From a virus, in IMG/VR virus record IMGVR_UViG_3300042922_000500, positions 1-39,483 of that record: DNA of 39,483 nt. One strand, 5' to 3'. Positions within the stretch are counted from its first letter, which is position 1. Each line of letters starts with the position of its first letter. Below are positions 14,415 through 23,556 of the stretch, piece after piece. The position numbers were made by a program, and so were the translations under genes. Below the pieces are notes generated by a model that was given only the letters and a program-made list of their open reading frames with translations, did not search any database and was not told where the DNA came from.

Positions 14415-15617
14415 TTAAGATAATGATACTCCAGTTATAGCACCATATTTAGATGCTGCAACAAATCCCTGTCCTATCTTCATTTTAACTTCTATACCCA
14501 TTTCCATATCTGCTGATTCCATTGGGTCATAATCTTTTGTTATAGCCTGTCCTTCGAACAATAACTTAACTGGTTTATAACCACCTTCAGCAAATAACCA
14601 AACAGTATCGTTTGGAACACCAAATAATGCATTTGTATTTACAGTATTAGGAAGTAATACTTCTGGAACTCTGATTAAGTTTGTATCCATATATGTATAT
14701 AAGTAACCAACTTTTGACCATTGTTCTCCTAAACCATATTGTAAACCTATTTGATTTGGTATAATTGCACTTAATGCAGAAAGAGTACCAAATGCATTTA
14801 TTTTAGCACCCCCATTAGCAGCAGATAATCTATCTACTAAAGAAGTGAATTTCTGAGTAGTAAATCCATTTGTAAAGTATGGAGAAGAAGCAGATATATT
14901 AGTTGCAATATCACTAGTTATAGCTTGTACAACCATTGTACTTATATATGCAGCATATGACTGTCCAACTCTATCTATGAAATCACCGAAATCAAATAAT
15001 CCTGATGCAACCTGATACCAGTTAACTGTAGTTTTAATGCTATAATCAGTAGCACTTACAGTTAATTCTTTGTTGTAAAGTCTTTGAGTAGAACCCATTA
15101 ATACACCCTCAGCAGCATGAGTTACATAGAATGTATCATTAGACCTTACTAGAAATCTACTATTATCACCAAATCCTACATTAGCAACGTCTGCCATTTC
15201 TATGAAAGCAGCAGATACTAATGCTGGTATAATTGGAGTCATAACCTGTGCGATTACTGCATTAAATGTTTCTTTGAATATTGCTTTATTAGTAAGCATA
15301 GGATTTTTTACAGCTTCTAATGTAAAATTAGAAACATCATATCCAGCTTTTTGAGCAGCATATTTTGTTAATGCTAATAAAAATTTCTTATTCTCTTCAT
15401 CATAAGATTTATCAGCTTCTACGCCACCAAGCATTTCTTTAAACTCTCTTCTTTTCTTTTCATCTACAATACTATTAGCTTTTTGAGCTTCGTATTTTTT
15501 TACTATTTCATGTCCACAACTCACCAATCCTTTTTCTTGCTGTGATAACAGAGAGAATTCTCTTCTATCTTCTTTAAGTCCAAAATATTTTCTTACTTTT
15601 GATATATTTTCGTTCAT
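14415..15617 (-). CDS. Major capsid protein (HK97 fold)
   Basis: The 400-residue protein has a charged helical N-terminus (KVRKYFGLKEDRREFSLLSQ, about 1-100) that may be a delta domain or scaffold contact. The HK97-like shell region includes IEMADVANVGFGDNSRFLVR, a spine-helix candidate around WYQVASGLFDFGDFIDRVGQ, and the C-terminal strand set VWLFAEGGYKPVKLLFEG and MEMGIEVKMKIGQGFVAASK. Position after protease/scaffold and decoration-type genes and before connector genes is standard for a capsid gene. The start follows GAGGT. Good codon variety and a large single gene suit an abundant product. HK97 fold is inferred from pattern, not aligned. Confidence 0.8.
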   Translation of the reverse strand: MNENISKVRKYFGLKEDRREFSLLSQQEKGLVSCGHEIVKKYEAQKANSIVDEKKRREFKEMLGGVEADKSYDEENKKFLLALTKYAAQKAGYDVSNFTLEAVKNPMLTNKAIFKETFNAVIAQVMTPIIPALVSAAFIEMADVANVGFGDNSRFLVRSNDTFYVTHAAEGVLMGSTQRLYNKELTVSATDYSIKTTVNWYQVASGLFDFGDFIDRVGQSYAAYISTMVVQAITSDIATNISASSPYFTNGFTTQKFTSLVDRLSAANGGAKINAFGTLSALSAIIPNQIGLQYGLGEQWSKVGYLYTYMDTNLIRVPEVLLPNTVNTNALFGVPNDTVWLFAEGGYKPVKLLFEGQAITKDYDPMESADMEMGIEVKMKIGQGFVAASKYGAITGVSLS

Positions 15618-15652
15618 AATTTATAATTACCTCACTTTCTTTTAATTAATTA

Positions 15653-16225
15653 TTACTGTAATTGTTCTATTTTCATAAAGTATTGAGTTACATCAGCACT
15701 TACACCTCTAGAAACTGCACTTGTACTAATAACTTTTGCTACTAGTCCAGTTGCTGGTTTTGTTGCAGAAGGTGACCATTTACCAGTAACATCAACAATT
15801 GCATACTGACCAACAGTTAAAGTAGCAGTAGTATTGTCAGAACCTGTAAAGAAAGTATCATCTAATGTGAACTTTCTAAATCTTACTGGTTTACCTGCTT
15901 CTACAGATAATCCAATAGTCTCTATACCGATTTTATAACTAGTATTATCTAATCCATTTGCTATACCTACAGTTGAAAGACTAATTACTCCTACACCAGC
16001 TGCTGTTGCAGAAGCAGGTAAAGTAGCAAGTCTTGTATTTATATCATATTTAGTTGAGCCAAATGCTGCTGAATATACAGGATCTGCATAGAAATCCCCT
16101 AATACAGCTAAAGTACCATCGAATACTTCTGCGTTATTTCCACCCTCCTGATAAACTACTGAAATAACTTTTGTTTTTACACATTGACTTTCCATTCTTG
16201 ATTCTTGAAAAAACTGATTTGCCAT
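15653..16225 (-). CDS. Head decoration-type protein
   Basis: The 190-residue product is Ala/Gly/Thr/Ser-rich and predicted all-beta (GTLAVLGDFYADPVYSAAFG, TTATLTVGQYAIVDVTGKWS), without membrane segments. It sits between the protease/scaffold and major capsid genes, the usual place of head decoration proteins that stabilise the shell. ATG follows AAGGAGG. The assignment rests on position and composition. Confidence 0.6.
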   Translation of the reverse strand: MANQFFQESRMESQCVKTKVISVVYQEGGNNAEVFDGTLAVLGDFYADPVYSAAFGSTKYDINTRLATLPASATAAGVGVISLSTVGIANGLDNTSYKIGIETIGLSVEAGKPVRFRKFTLDDTFFTGSDNTTATLTVGQYAIVDVTGKWSPSATKPATGLVAKVISTSAVSRGVSADVTQYFMKIEQLQ

Positions 16226-16254
16226 TATAATATTCCTCCTTAATTTTTAATTAA

Positions 16255-17892
16255 TTATTTTATTTCATTGATTATTTTATCTAAAGTATCTATCATATTT
16301 GATTTAGATTCTTTATTATTTAATTTAATATTGGTATTTAATCCAAAAGATAAAGAATTACTTTCTTCTTTTAACTTTTCTTTTCTTTCAAACTGTCTAT
16401 AGCCAATTTCTTTCTTTAAATCTTTTATAGCTTCAAATTTAAACTCTTTTACCATAGTAGCAATTTCATCCATGTCTTTTTCATCTAATCCCAAATTATC
16501 ATTGAGAATAACATTTGCTTCTGCTGTAAATTTATCATGTTTCATTTCTGTACATTTCTTTTCAGCTTCAGCACATTTAGTAATTGCAGATTCTTTTTCA
16601 ATTACTTCAGCTTCACATTTTTTACTTAAATCATCATATTTGTTTTTAAGTTCAGAATATTTAGCTTCTAATGCTTCACATTTCTTTTTATAATCCTCAT
16701 CAGCATCATTACATTCTTTCGATTCTTTAACTTTATCTTTTTCTACATCTGATTTATCTTCAGCTTTGTAATCTTCATTAACATCACCTGTCTCAGTAAA
16801 TTCTTCGCCATCTTCACATTTTTTACTATTACATTCCTTTTCATCATCTGCTGACAATACATTTTTAGGGGTTTCAATATCCTCCTTCTCTGCTCTAGCT
16901 TCTGTTTCTTTATCTTTGCAATCTGTTTTTACATCCTCTTTGTCTTCTTTGCTATTACATTCTTTTTCTTCTGGTTTAGTATCTTCTGTCATTTTTAAAT
17001 CTTTTTCTTTGTCTTTTGATTCAAAATTTTCATCTTTGTTTATTTTTTTTGCCATAATATCCTCCTTTTCTTTCTCAGTATTATCTGAAAATAAATATGT
17101 ATATTCTTCATTGGATGATTCAACTTTTGCTAAATTATCCATATTAAGACCTAACTCTTTGTTGTTATTAATTTGATTATTCCTATTTGATTCATTTAAT
17201 TTATTCTTATCTTCTGCTGATTTATAAGCAAATGATAATGATTGTTTAAATCTTGCAAACTTAGGTGACTCTGAATATGTCTTTAATTGCAAATTAGCAC
17301 CAGGGATTCCTTCAGCTACATCATTTCCAAGAATTGTAACTCCATCGCCAGTCCATAAATTCAATATTTCTATATTATTTTCTATATTACAATTTAATAC
17401 TTCAACTTCAACAGATACTCTCTTTGAATTATTAGCTATGTCATCTGGCTTATTATCAGAATTAAGAATATCTTTAATTAATTCATAATTATATTTTTTA
17501 AATATAATTCCTTCTAAAACTATCCAATTTTCACCATTAATATTCTCTATGGTTATTTGTTGATTGGGGTTAATAAAGCCGACACAACGTTCACTATCTG
17601 CATCAAGGTAACTATAATAATATGTATCAGTATCTTTGTCATATTTCAGACCATCGTCATTATGCTCGTCACCCATCTTATAAGAATTATTAATATAATC
17701 CTTTGGAAAAGCACACATAAGAGGTTTCCCTAAAAATGAATCCTTACATTGCTGCATTCCTTCTAATGTAAAAATACTATTATTTAAATTTAATCCTTCT
17801 TTTATAGCCATGATTTTCACCACTGTAAAATCAGGATTATCTGTAGTTTTTACATCATAAGTCCTAACAGGAATTTGTAACGTTTTATTCAT
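16255..17892 (-). CDS. Prohead protease-scaffold fusion (putative)
   Basis: Residues ~1-215 look like a folded domain resembling phage prohead protease modules (KIMAIKEGLNLNNSIFTLEG, GKPLMCAFPKD, KRVSVEVEVLNCNIE). Residues ~240-545 are highly acidic, Lys/Glu/Asp-rich and Cys-containing, with a long coiled coil (DYKKKCEALEAKYSELKNKY), as expected of an internal scaffold removed during maturation. Fusion of protease and scaffold upstream of the capsid gene is common in tailed phages. Catalytic residues were not identified with certainty, so protease activity is inference. The start follows AAGGAGG. Confidence 0.6.
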   Translation of the reverse strand: MNKTLQIPVRTYDVKTTDNPDFTVVKIMAIKEGLNLNNSIFTLEGMQQCKDSFLGKPLMCAFPKDYINNSYKMGDEHNDDGLKYDKDTDTYYYSYLDADSERCVGFINPNQQITIENINGENWIVLEGIIFKKYNYELIKDILNSDNKPDDIANNSKRVSVEVEVLNCNIENNIEILNLWTGDGVTILGNDVAEGIPGANLQLKTYSESPKFARFKQSLSFAYKSAEDKNKLNESNRNNQINNNKELGLNMDNLAKVESSNEEYTYLFSDNTEKEKEDIMAKKINKDENFESKDKEKDLKMTEDTKPEEKECNSKEDKEDVKTDCKDKETEARAEKEDIETPKNVLSADDEKECNSKKCEDGEEFTETGDVNEDYKAEDKSDVEKDKVKESKECNDADEDYKKKCEALEAKYSELKNKYDDLSKKCEAEVIEKESAITKCAEAEKKCTEMKHDKFTAEANVILNDNLGLDEKDMDEIATMVKEFKFEAIKDLKKEIGYRQFERKEKLKEESNSLSFGLNTNIKLNNKESKSNMIDTLDKIINEIK

Positions 17893-17928
17893 TAAATTAA
17901 TCTCCTCCTTTCATTTTAATTTTTTATA

Positions 17929-17961
17929 AAATAAAAAAGAGATAATTAAATTAATCTCTTT
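17929..17961 (-). terminator. Rho-independent terminator upstream of the protease-scaffold gene
   Basis: AAAGAGAT (17954-17961) and ATCTCTTT (17936-17943) pair over 8 bp around a 10-nt A/T loop, with six consecutive T then ATTTTA. It overlaps motif copy 11 and would end transcripts from the genes upstream. Confidence 0.7.
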
Positions 17962-17969
17962 AATTTATT
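17958..17969 (-). promoter_or_regulatory. Phage motif copy 11, overlapping a terminator
   Basis: AATAAATTAAAG runs straight into the terminator stem, 66 nt before ATG 17892. A weaker variant (AAAAAATTAAAATG) follows the T-tract. Confidence 0.45.
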
Positions 17970-17975
17970 ATTTAT

Positions 17976-18518
17976 TTAATTGTATTTAACTAATTCTTCT
18001 GGAAGAATTATATACTTCTCAAAGCCATCATTAAATAATGGAAGTATTCCACTCTCCCCATACTTTTTTGCTCCATCTAACAACACTATTGATTGTTTAA
18101 TAAATAAACTTGCAGTTTTCACATTAAAATCCCTGAGAAAATCTTCAATTGCCTTATCGTTATTATCTACTGCAATATCTATAGATAATTCTATTTGTTT
18201 TTGAATATTAGAGAATACTTCTACAATATCTTCTAAACATTCTATTATATTATTATATATTTTATTATGTTCAGTGATTGCTCCTCTATAAACACGACTT
18301 CCTCTTAGTAATAAAAAATCTGTTATATTATCAGCAAATATTGTTGGAAGTGCATGACTTAATGTGTAATGACAAAAATTGTATAAATTAGGTGTATTTA
18401 ATGGTAAAACATCCATAGAATAAACTATATTATCTAATATTCCATTTCCATCAAAACATAAATCAACTAATTTTTGACATTCTACAACTGCGTTATCACT
18501 AATTAATCCTTGCTGCAC
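17976..18518 (-). CDS. Helical protein, possibly ferritin-like
   Basis: GTG at 18518, 8 nt after AAGG, is preferred to a GTG three codons upstream. The 180-residue product is almost entirely helical. The run HYTLSHALPTIFADNITDFL, a Glu/His pair in YRGAITEHNKIYN and Glu-rich later helices (IECLEDIVEVFSNIQKQIEL) resemble ferritin-like four-helix bundles seen in some clostridial phages. That is a weak resemblance; I could not trace a full set of iron ligands. It sits inside the head gene run, after the small zinc-ribbon gene. Confidence 0.4.
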   Translation of the reverse strand: MQQGLISDNAVVECQKLVDLCFDGNGILDNIVYSMDVLPLNTPNLYNFCHYTLSHALPTIFADNITDFLLLRGSRVYRGAITEHNKIYNNIIECLEDIVEVFSNIQKQIELSIDIAVDNNDKAIEDFLRDFNVKTASLFIKQSIVLLDGAKKYGESGILPLFNDGFEKYIILPEELVKYN

Positions 18519-18535
18519 AAATATCACCTTCTTTC

Positions 18536-18688
18536 TTATATTTCTTTTAATTTTCCGTTATCTTTTATATATGTAAAAGTCTGTTTGCACTCTCTACATA
18601 TACCCTTTATTTTCTGTGGATATACACCACACCACTTCTTACTTAATATAATAGTAGTGTTTTTGTCATTTATATCATGATTACACAT
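18536..18688 (-). CDS. Small zinc-ribbon protein, 50 aa
   Basis: ATG 18688 follows AGGTG by 7 nt and opens a frame with CNHD, WCGVYP and CRECKQTF, an apparent four-Cys (or three Cys plus His) zinc site. It lies between the CYTH-type remnant and the helical gene and is likely co-transcribed with the head genes. Function unknown. Confidence 0.65.
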   Translation of the reverse strand: MCNHDINDKNTTIILSKKWCGVYPQKIKGICRECKQTFTYIKDNGKLKEI

Positions 18689-18709
18689 ATACAATCACCT
18701 ATCTTTATT

Positions 18710-19224
18710 TTAATTTATATCTGTTATAATTTTATTTAATTCATATAATAAATTAGATTTCTTATTATTATTAATAAATTTAAATACTTTGACACTATAA
18801 GAAGTTTTACCTTTAATTTCTTTTCCAAACCAAGCAGGAACTGTAAAATTATTCATCTGTTCTTTATCTTTAAATTCTACCTCAACAACATATTCATTTG
18901 TATCCAAAAATTCATCTATTTCTGCTACTAATCCGTCACCTAAGTTAATCAAACTTCTATTTTTGCTTACTGGATTTTTATCAATATAATTAAATATCCT
19001 AGTGTATTGTTCCTCAGTAATATCTTGTTCAATTTCTTCCCTTTCATTAGAAGATATAAAATATTTTGTTGTATGAGTATACTGTACATTCTCATCATCT
19101 TCTTGTTTCTAATTCGCACATCAGGATTGAAATTAGAATAAACTTGTTGTATATGCAATGTCTTAGTTATATTATTTATAGGAATATTATTTTTATCTAA
19201 TTCCCATCGTCTTTCTAATTCCAT
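18710..19224 (-). pseudogene. CYTH-domain triphosphatase-like gene broken by a frameshift
   Basis: The first part (MELERRWELD, then HIQQVYSNFNPDVRIR) and the last part (NRSLINLGDGLVAEIDEF, YVVEVEFKDKEQMNNF, PAWFGKEI) together make one CYTH domain, a tunnel-fold family of triphosphate-processing enzymes. The frame breaks near 19105-19112 in an A-rich run (AGAAAC). Reading one base back restores about 50 residues that fit the family (QEDDENVQYT, then FISSNEREEIEQDITEEQYT). A lost A, a sequencing error or programmed shifting would all explain it; no classic slippery heptamer is seen. The ATG abuts the portal stop. The usual ExExK start is altered to ELERR. Confidence 0.65.
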
Positions 19225-21141
19225 TTACTCTTCCTCCAACAATTTTTCTTTAAATTCTTCAAAGCATTCATCAGAACAAAATCCATTATAATCATTATTT
19301 ACCCATACTTTTTTACTACAATTTGGACATATACTATATTCTTTTAAATTAGAAAAACTTCTATTCTCTGCAACGTTTTGACCATTATCTAGACTTGCAG
19401 CCGTACCGTCAGAAGTTATATTATTCTCATCTGCTTCTGGTCTACCGTTTTTTTTAGCTACATCTGCATTACCATTTGATTTCTGGATATCTTTATTACT
19501 TGCAGTAAAACTATTAACTAGAACTTCAAATTTCTTATAAATACCTGTACTATCTACATAATTACTTATATCAACTGCATCAGATAATGTTTGATTATGT
19601 AATGCAAGTAATTCAGGTAAGAATTGTTTTTGACCTAGCGTTAATGATTGTAACAAATTCTTTTCTCTATCATCGTCTGAAAATATATCTCCAAATAAAT
19701 TTATTCTCCATTCATATTTTAAATCTCCATTTTCATACATTTTACGAAGAGTAATATTACATGCTTGCATAAATTGTGCATATAACTGATCAATAAATCT
19801 AGTTTCAACTTTCTTTGATATATTAACTTGTGCAACACTAGGTTTATCAGTTACACTTTCAATTCCTGTTAATCCTGCTGTTGCTATAACTTGATGTAAG
19901 CCATTTAAATAAATTTTATCTGCATTTGGTAATTCACTAAATTGAAACATCTGATTATTAGTACTAGGTGTCATTACATATGATGTTCCAGGTGGCATAT
20001 TTCCTGCTACCTTACCTTCAAATATAGTAGTTGCATCTGGACTAAGTTTATATGCATCATAATCCGTAGTATTCTTCTCATCAAACATAGGAATCTCACC
20101 TAATAATATTGAATATAATGGAACACTTAATAGTTGTTGTTGTAATAAAGAGTACGAACTTAAATCTTGTGATGGTAATAATAATGATATAAATGGTGAA
20201 TATTGACCAGCATGAGATTCATCAAAACTAAAAATAAAAGCTTCGTCACTAGGTAATTCTTTCCAATAAAACCACTGCATTGTTGAATTATTATATCCTA
20301 CAACTACATCCTTTGGTGTTTTAGCTTTGTCAATTCCTTGTATTACTCCATTCCCATCCATAATAGTAGCTGACATTAATTCATTATAATACTCAGCAAA
20401 TATTGGTGGAAATTGCCCTAATGAATTTCCTGCTTGCCAAAAATATGCAAAATTCATCGCAACTACGAAATGGGAATTTGTACTCTTTTTAACTATCTTT
20501 ATCCAATCAGACGGTAACTCTTGAAAATGTACAAAATCACAACGTTCATTTTTTGTTGAAGTATTATAACTTTGTCTAACATAATATGCACGTTTTCCTT
20601 CAGTTAGTATCTCAGATACCATTCTTCTAAATTGTTTTTCAGGTGCTAACTTTTTGTACCATCTATCCATAAATGTAGCATCTGATTGAAATCTAGGAGT
20701 GTTCATATCTTCTTCAGGTACATACTTTGGATATACATATCCTCTATAACTAAGAACTCCTTCATATAATTTTTTCATTTTATATAATGGATATGTTAAA
20801 TTAAACATACTAATAGTAGCTTGTCTTAATGTTAATTCATTAAAATCTGGTTCAAGTAATGCTTGTTCAATTATTTCTCTATCTAAAAAGGTAGGTAAAG
20901 TTTTTAATTGTTTTACTCTTTGATTTAATAAATATGGGTCATTGACAAACATTGCACCTGAATTTAAAAAATATCCTTGTGTTAAAGCTCCAGCAATGCC
21001 ACTTGTATCAAATCCACCTACTCCAGAAGATGCAAATAATTTTTTCCATTTATTTTCAACTTGATTAATAGTTACTTTTTTACTTTGTCTCGACTGTCTT
21101 TTCTTTGGTTCTTGATTGTTCTCGTTCTCTACTGTCAACAT
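19225..21141 (-). CDS. Portal protein with C-terminal zinc ribbon
   Basis: The 638-residue protein has the length and mixed helical layout of tailed-phage portals: FVNDPYLLNQRVKQLKTLPT near the N-terminus, a central stem region (SLLLPSQDLSSYSLLQQQLL) and a helical C-terminal part (ETRFIDQLYAQFMQACNITL). The last 40 residues add CPNCSKKVW and GFCSDEC, a four-Cys zinc ribbon not typical of portals. ATG 21141 follows GGAGG closely; a GTG two codons earlier is the alternative. The start overlaps the preceding gene by 62 nt. Its place directly after the large terminase and before the head genes supports the call. Confidence 0.85.
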   Translation of the reverse strand: MLTVENENNQEPKKRQSRQSKKVTINQVENKWKKLFASSGVGGFDTSGIAGALTQGYFLNSGAMFVNDPYLLNQRVKQLKTLPTFLDREIIEQALLEPDFNELTLRQATISMFNLTYPLYKMKKLYEGVLSYRGYVYPKYVPEEDMNTPRFQSDATFMDRWYKKLAPEKQFRRMVSEILTEGKRAYYVRQSYNTSTKNERCDFVHFQELPSDWIKIVKKSTNSHFVVAMNFAYFWQAGNSLGQFPPIFAEYYNELMSATIMDGNGVIQGIDKAKTPKDVVVGYNNSTMQWFYWKELPSDEAFIFSFDESHAGQYSPFISLLLPSQDLSSYSLLQQQLLSVPLYSILLGEIPMFDEKNTTDYDAYKLSPDATTIFEGKVAGNMPPGTSYVMTPSTNNQMFQFSELPNADKIYLNGLHQVIATAGLTGIESVTDKPSVAQVNISKKVETRFIDQLYAQFMQACNITLRKMYENGDLKYEWRINLFGDIFSDDDREKNLLQSLTLGQKQFLPELLALHNQTLSDAVDISNYVDSTGIYKKFEVLVNSFTASNKDIQKSNGNADVAKKNGRPEADENNITSDGTAASLDNGQNVAENRSFSNLKEYSICPNCSKKVWVNNDYNGFCSDECFEEFKEKLLEEE

Positions 21142-21577
21142 TTTCACCTCCGTCCTGTGCTATATTTTTGTCTTTATTATTATTTAATTTATCATCACTT
21201 TTACCATATATAGTTTTTAAATATTCTTCTAATTTACCTTGTTTTTGCAATTCAATTAAATAATCCAATTGTCCATTAATTTTATTTAATTGTTCTTGAT
21301 TGTTTCTTTCGTAACTTATTAATTCTACTTTTAATAAATTATCATAACACCATTTTTGAGCAAAATTATTAGATATATTATTATAATTATTTTTATTTAT
21401 TTCTAACATCTTAATAATATTATTATCAAATGATTTTTTAATTTTATTAATTGTACAATTAGTGGATAAATAGATATAATCATTATATATAATAAAATCA
21501 TTATCAAACGTCTTTAAAATAGTGACAATATCAACATAATTTATTTTATCATTTATTTCAATTTCATAAATTTTCAT
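21080..21577 (-). CDS. Hypothetical protein between terminase and portal, 165 aa
   Basis: Start after AGGAGAG. The N-terminal ~90 residues are a small mixed domain rich in Asn/Ile (YEIEINDKINYVDIVTILKT) and the rest is a charged, probably disordered tail with a short helix (NGQLDYLIELQKQGKLEEYL). The tail overlaps the portal start by 62 nt, which couples the two genes and constrains both sequences. No family recognised; a packaging or portal-associated role is suggested only by position. Confidence 0.5.
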   Translation of the reverse strand: MKIYEIEINDKINYVDIVTILKTFDNDFIIYNDYIYLSTNCTINKIKKSFDNNIIKMLEINKNNYNNISNNFAQKWCYDNLLKVELISYERNNQEQLNKINGQLDYLIELQKQGKLEEYLKTIYGKSDDKLNNNKDKNIAQDGGENVDSREREQSRTKEKTVETK

Positions 21578-21612
21578 ATATCTCTCCTGCTATTCCTTTT
21601 ATTCTTTTACTC

Positions 21613-21624
21613 ATTTAATTTATT
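21613..21624 (-). promoter_or_regulatory. Phage motif copy 12
   Basis: Just past the terminase stop, 36 nt before ATG 21577. Confidence 0.5.
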
Positions 21625-21627
21625 TTT

Positions 21628-23553
21628 TCATTTTCTCCATCCAAAGTTATTTTTTTGTAATCTATTTAGATTATTACCAAACGGATTATTAACATTTGAA
21701 TTCGTTGAAGACGACTGATTAGTACTACTATTTCCGTACGCAGTTACATTTGTTTTTTTACCTTTTTTTAATAATTGTCTTTCCAATTCATTAGCAAAAA
21801 AATTCCCATATGCAAAACTCGTATATCTATCTTTACGTTGACCACTTTGCTCTTTTAATTTTACTTGACCATTCATTTCATTTGTTTCAGCTTCTAGTAA
21901 TACCATTTCATTTATTAAAGCATCTATTTGATAATATGGTATTTGTAATCTTGAAGCTATTTCAGCTTTTTGTAATGCAAAATCACTAAATTTACTTAAA
22001 TATTCATATGATTCATTTTTATCTACTAATAATTTAATTTTTCCTTTTATAATATCATTTTTTAATAAATAAGCTATTCGAGAATTAAATTCTGCATCTG
22101 CTGACACTGTATAAATTTTCTTTTCAGCATTTGATACCAAACATCGTTCTTGCATTTTTTCTTCATTTATACTATTAAATGCTTCGTATTCAATATCTCT
22201 TTCTTTATCATATAAATTTCTACATAAATTATCATATACACCTATACCATTACCTTGTCTATCTAAACAGATATAGTCACAATCCAAATCATCAAATAAT
22301 TGTCTTATTCTAATAGCTTGTAGCTCTGTATGTACACCAACCATTGACTCTGTATATGCTACTATTCTTTGATATCCTTTAAATTTATTATTTTCTTTTG
22401 AATATATAGGTATTAACTGTATTAAATTGAATATACTTGCATCATTAGCCTTTCCACCAATCGCAGCAATATCACAACTTAAAATTCTTATTTCTTTATT
22501 TTCTTTTTTAATATATTTAAATTTTTTATCTTTTAATAAATCATAAAATGGTTTTGGATAAATAGCTTTATATATTTTCCTAATTTTATTTAATTCTTCT
22601 GTTTTAAAAAATGCTTTATCACTTTCTCCAAAAAACATTGTATTCATTTCCATTTCCCAACCAATTGCATCAATATCATCTTCTGAAGCCTCATCTAATA
22701 ATTGTTGTTTATTTGTTAGATTTTCTTTGATTGCAATTTGATAAGGGAATCCGCATACAAAATATTTTTTACCTCTTAGCATGGCTTTTATAAAAACTTT
22801 ATATCTTTCATAAGACCAATTAAATTTATACCAACATGAAGTTAAGAATATTTCTTGATTTCTTTCTAGATACTCTTGCTTATTACTATATTCTGGTTTT
22901 GATAAATATCCTGGTTGTCTTGAAGCAGCCAAAAATCTCCTTAAAACATTTTTATATATAGACGGTTCAATAAGTCTAAATTCATCTAAAATAAGTAAAT
23001 TTGCTCTAGCACTTCTTGCACCTTGAGTTGCTGCAACAACTTTTATCCATGAACCATTTAAAAATTCTAAGTTTGGATCATCAGTATTCATATTTGTACG
23101 AATACTTCCCTTTATCTCTCTTTTTAACATTCCAGTCTTAGACATTCCTATTAATTCTGGAACTTTTTCTGTTACAACCTTCATGGCTTGAGATTTTTGT
23201 CCGCTAGCAATTATGATTTTAGTGCCAGGGTAAAGAATACATTTTATAACGCAATATAATGCTGTTAAAAAAGTCTTTCCTAGTCCTCTTGAAGCCAGTA
23301 GCATGGTATAATTATAATGAATCATACAATATAACAATATCTTTTGAAATGGTTTTAAATATATTCCTAAGTATTCTTCTGCAAATTTATCTGGACGATT
23401 TCTATAATATGCTGCCCAAGCTGCAATACCATCCATTAATTTTGCAGATTTTGTTATACTATTCTCTTTTTTATAATTTCTTTTTTTATCAAATACACCT
23501 ATTGTATTCTTCTTTTTATTTCTATCAACTTGATAGTTTTTTATACCACTCAT
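21628..23553 (-). CDS. terL: Terminase large subunit (ATPase and nuclease)
   Basis: The DNA-packaging motor subunit. Walker A is SRGLGKT (88-94), Walker B LLILDE (186-191), and the C-terminal RNase H-like nuclease has its first Asp in LSCDIAA (D361), a second in CLDRQGNG (D431) and a third candidate in QIDALINE. At 641 residues it is a full-length terminase with an extra Asn/Ser-rich tail. The order small subunit, large subunit, portal is standard. The start is 2 nt after the stop of the preceding gene. Confidence 0.95.
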   Translation of the reverse strand: MSGIKNYQVDRNKKKNTIGVFDKKRNYKKENSITKSAKLMDGIAAWAAYYRNRPDKFAEEYLGIYLKPFQKILLYCMIHYNYTMLLASRGLGKTFLTALYCVIKCILYPGTKIIIASGQKSQAMKVVTEKVPELIGMSKTGMLKREIKGSIRTNMNTDDPNLEFLNGSWIKVVAATQGARSARANLLILDEFRLIEPSIYKNVLRRFLAASRQPGYLSKPEYSNKQEYLERNQEIFLTSCWYKFNWSYERYKVFIKAMLRGKKYFVCGFPYQIAIKENLTNKQQLLDEASEDDIDAIGWEMEMNTMFFGESDKAFFKTEELNKIRKIYKAIYPKPFYDLLKDKKFKYIKKENKEIRILSCDIAAIGGKANDASIFNLIQLIPIYSKENNKFKGYQRIVAYTESMVGVHTELQAIRIRQLFDDLDCDYICLDRQGNGIGVYDNLCRNLYDKERDIEYEAFNSINEEKMQERCLVSNAEKKIYTVSADAEFNSRIAYLLKNDIIKGKIKLLVDKNESYEYLSKFSDFALQKAEIASRLQIPYYQIDALINEMVLLEAETNEMNGQVKLKEQSGQRKDRYTSFAYGNFFANELERQLLKKGKKTNVTAYGNSSTNQSSSTNSNVNNPFGNNLNRLQKNNFGWRK

Positions 23554-23556
23554 ATT

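Noticed and set aside
16472-17176. Plus-strand frames opposite the scaffold region
   Set aside because: Ser/Phe-rich complement of Lys/Glu codons, no ribosome binding sites, opposite to all neighbours.
14415-17892. CCC-stop frameshift sites in capsid and decoration genes
   Set aside because: These genes end in TCT-TAA, CAA-TAA-type contexts without CCC and without FN3-like sequence in the +1 frame.
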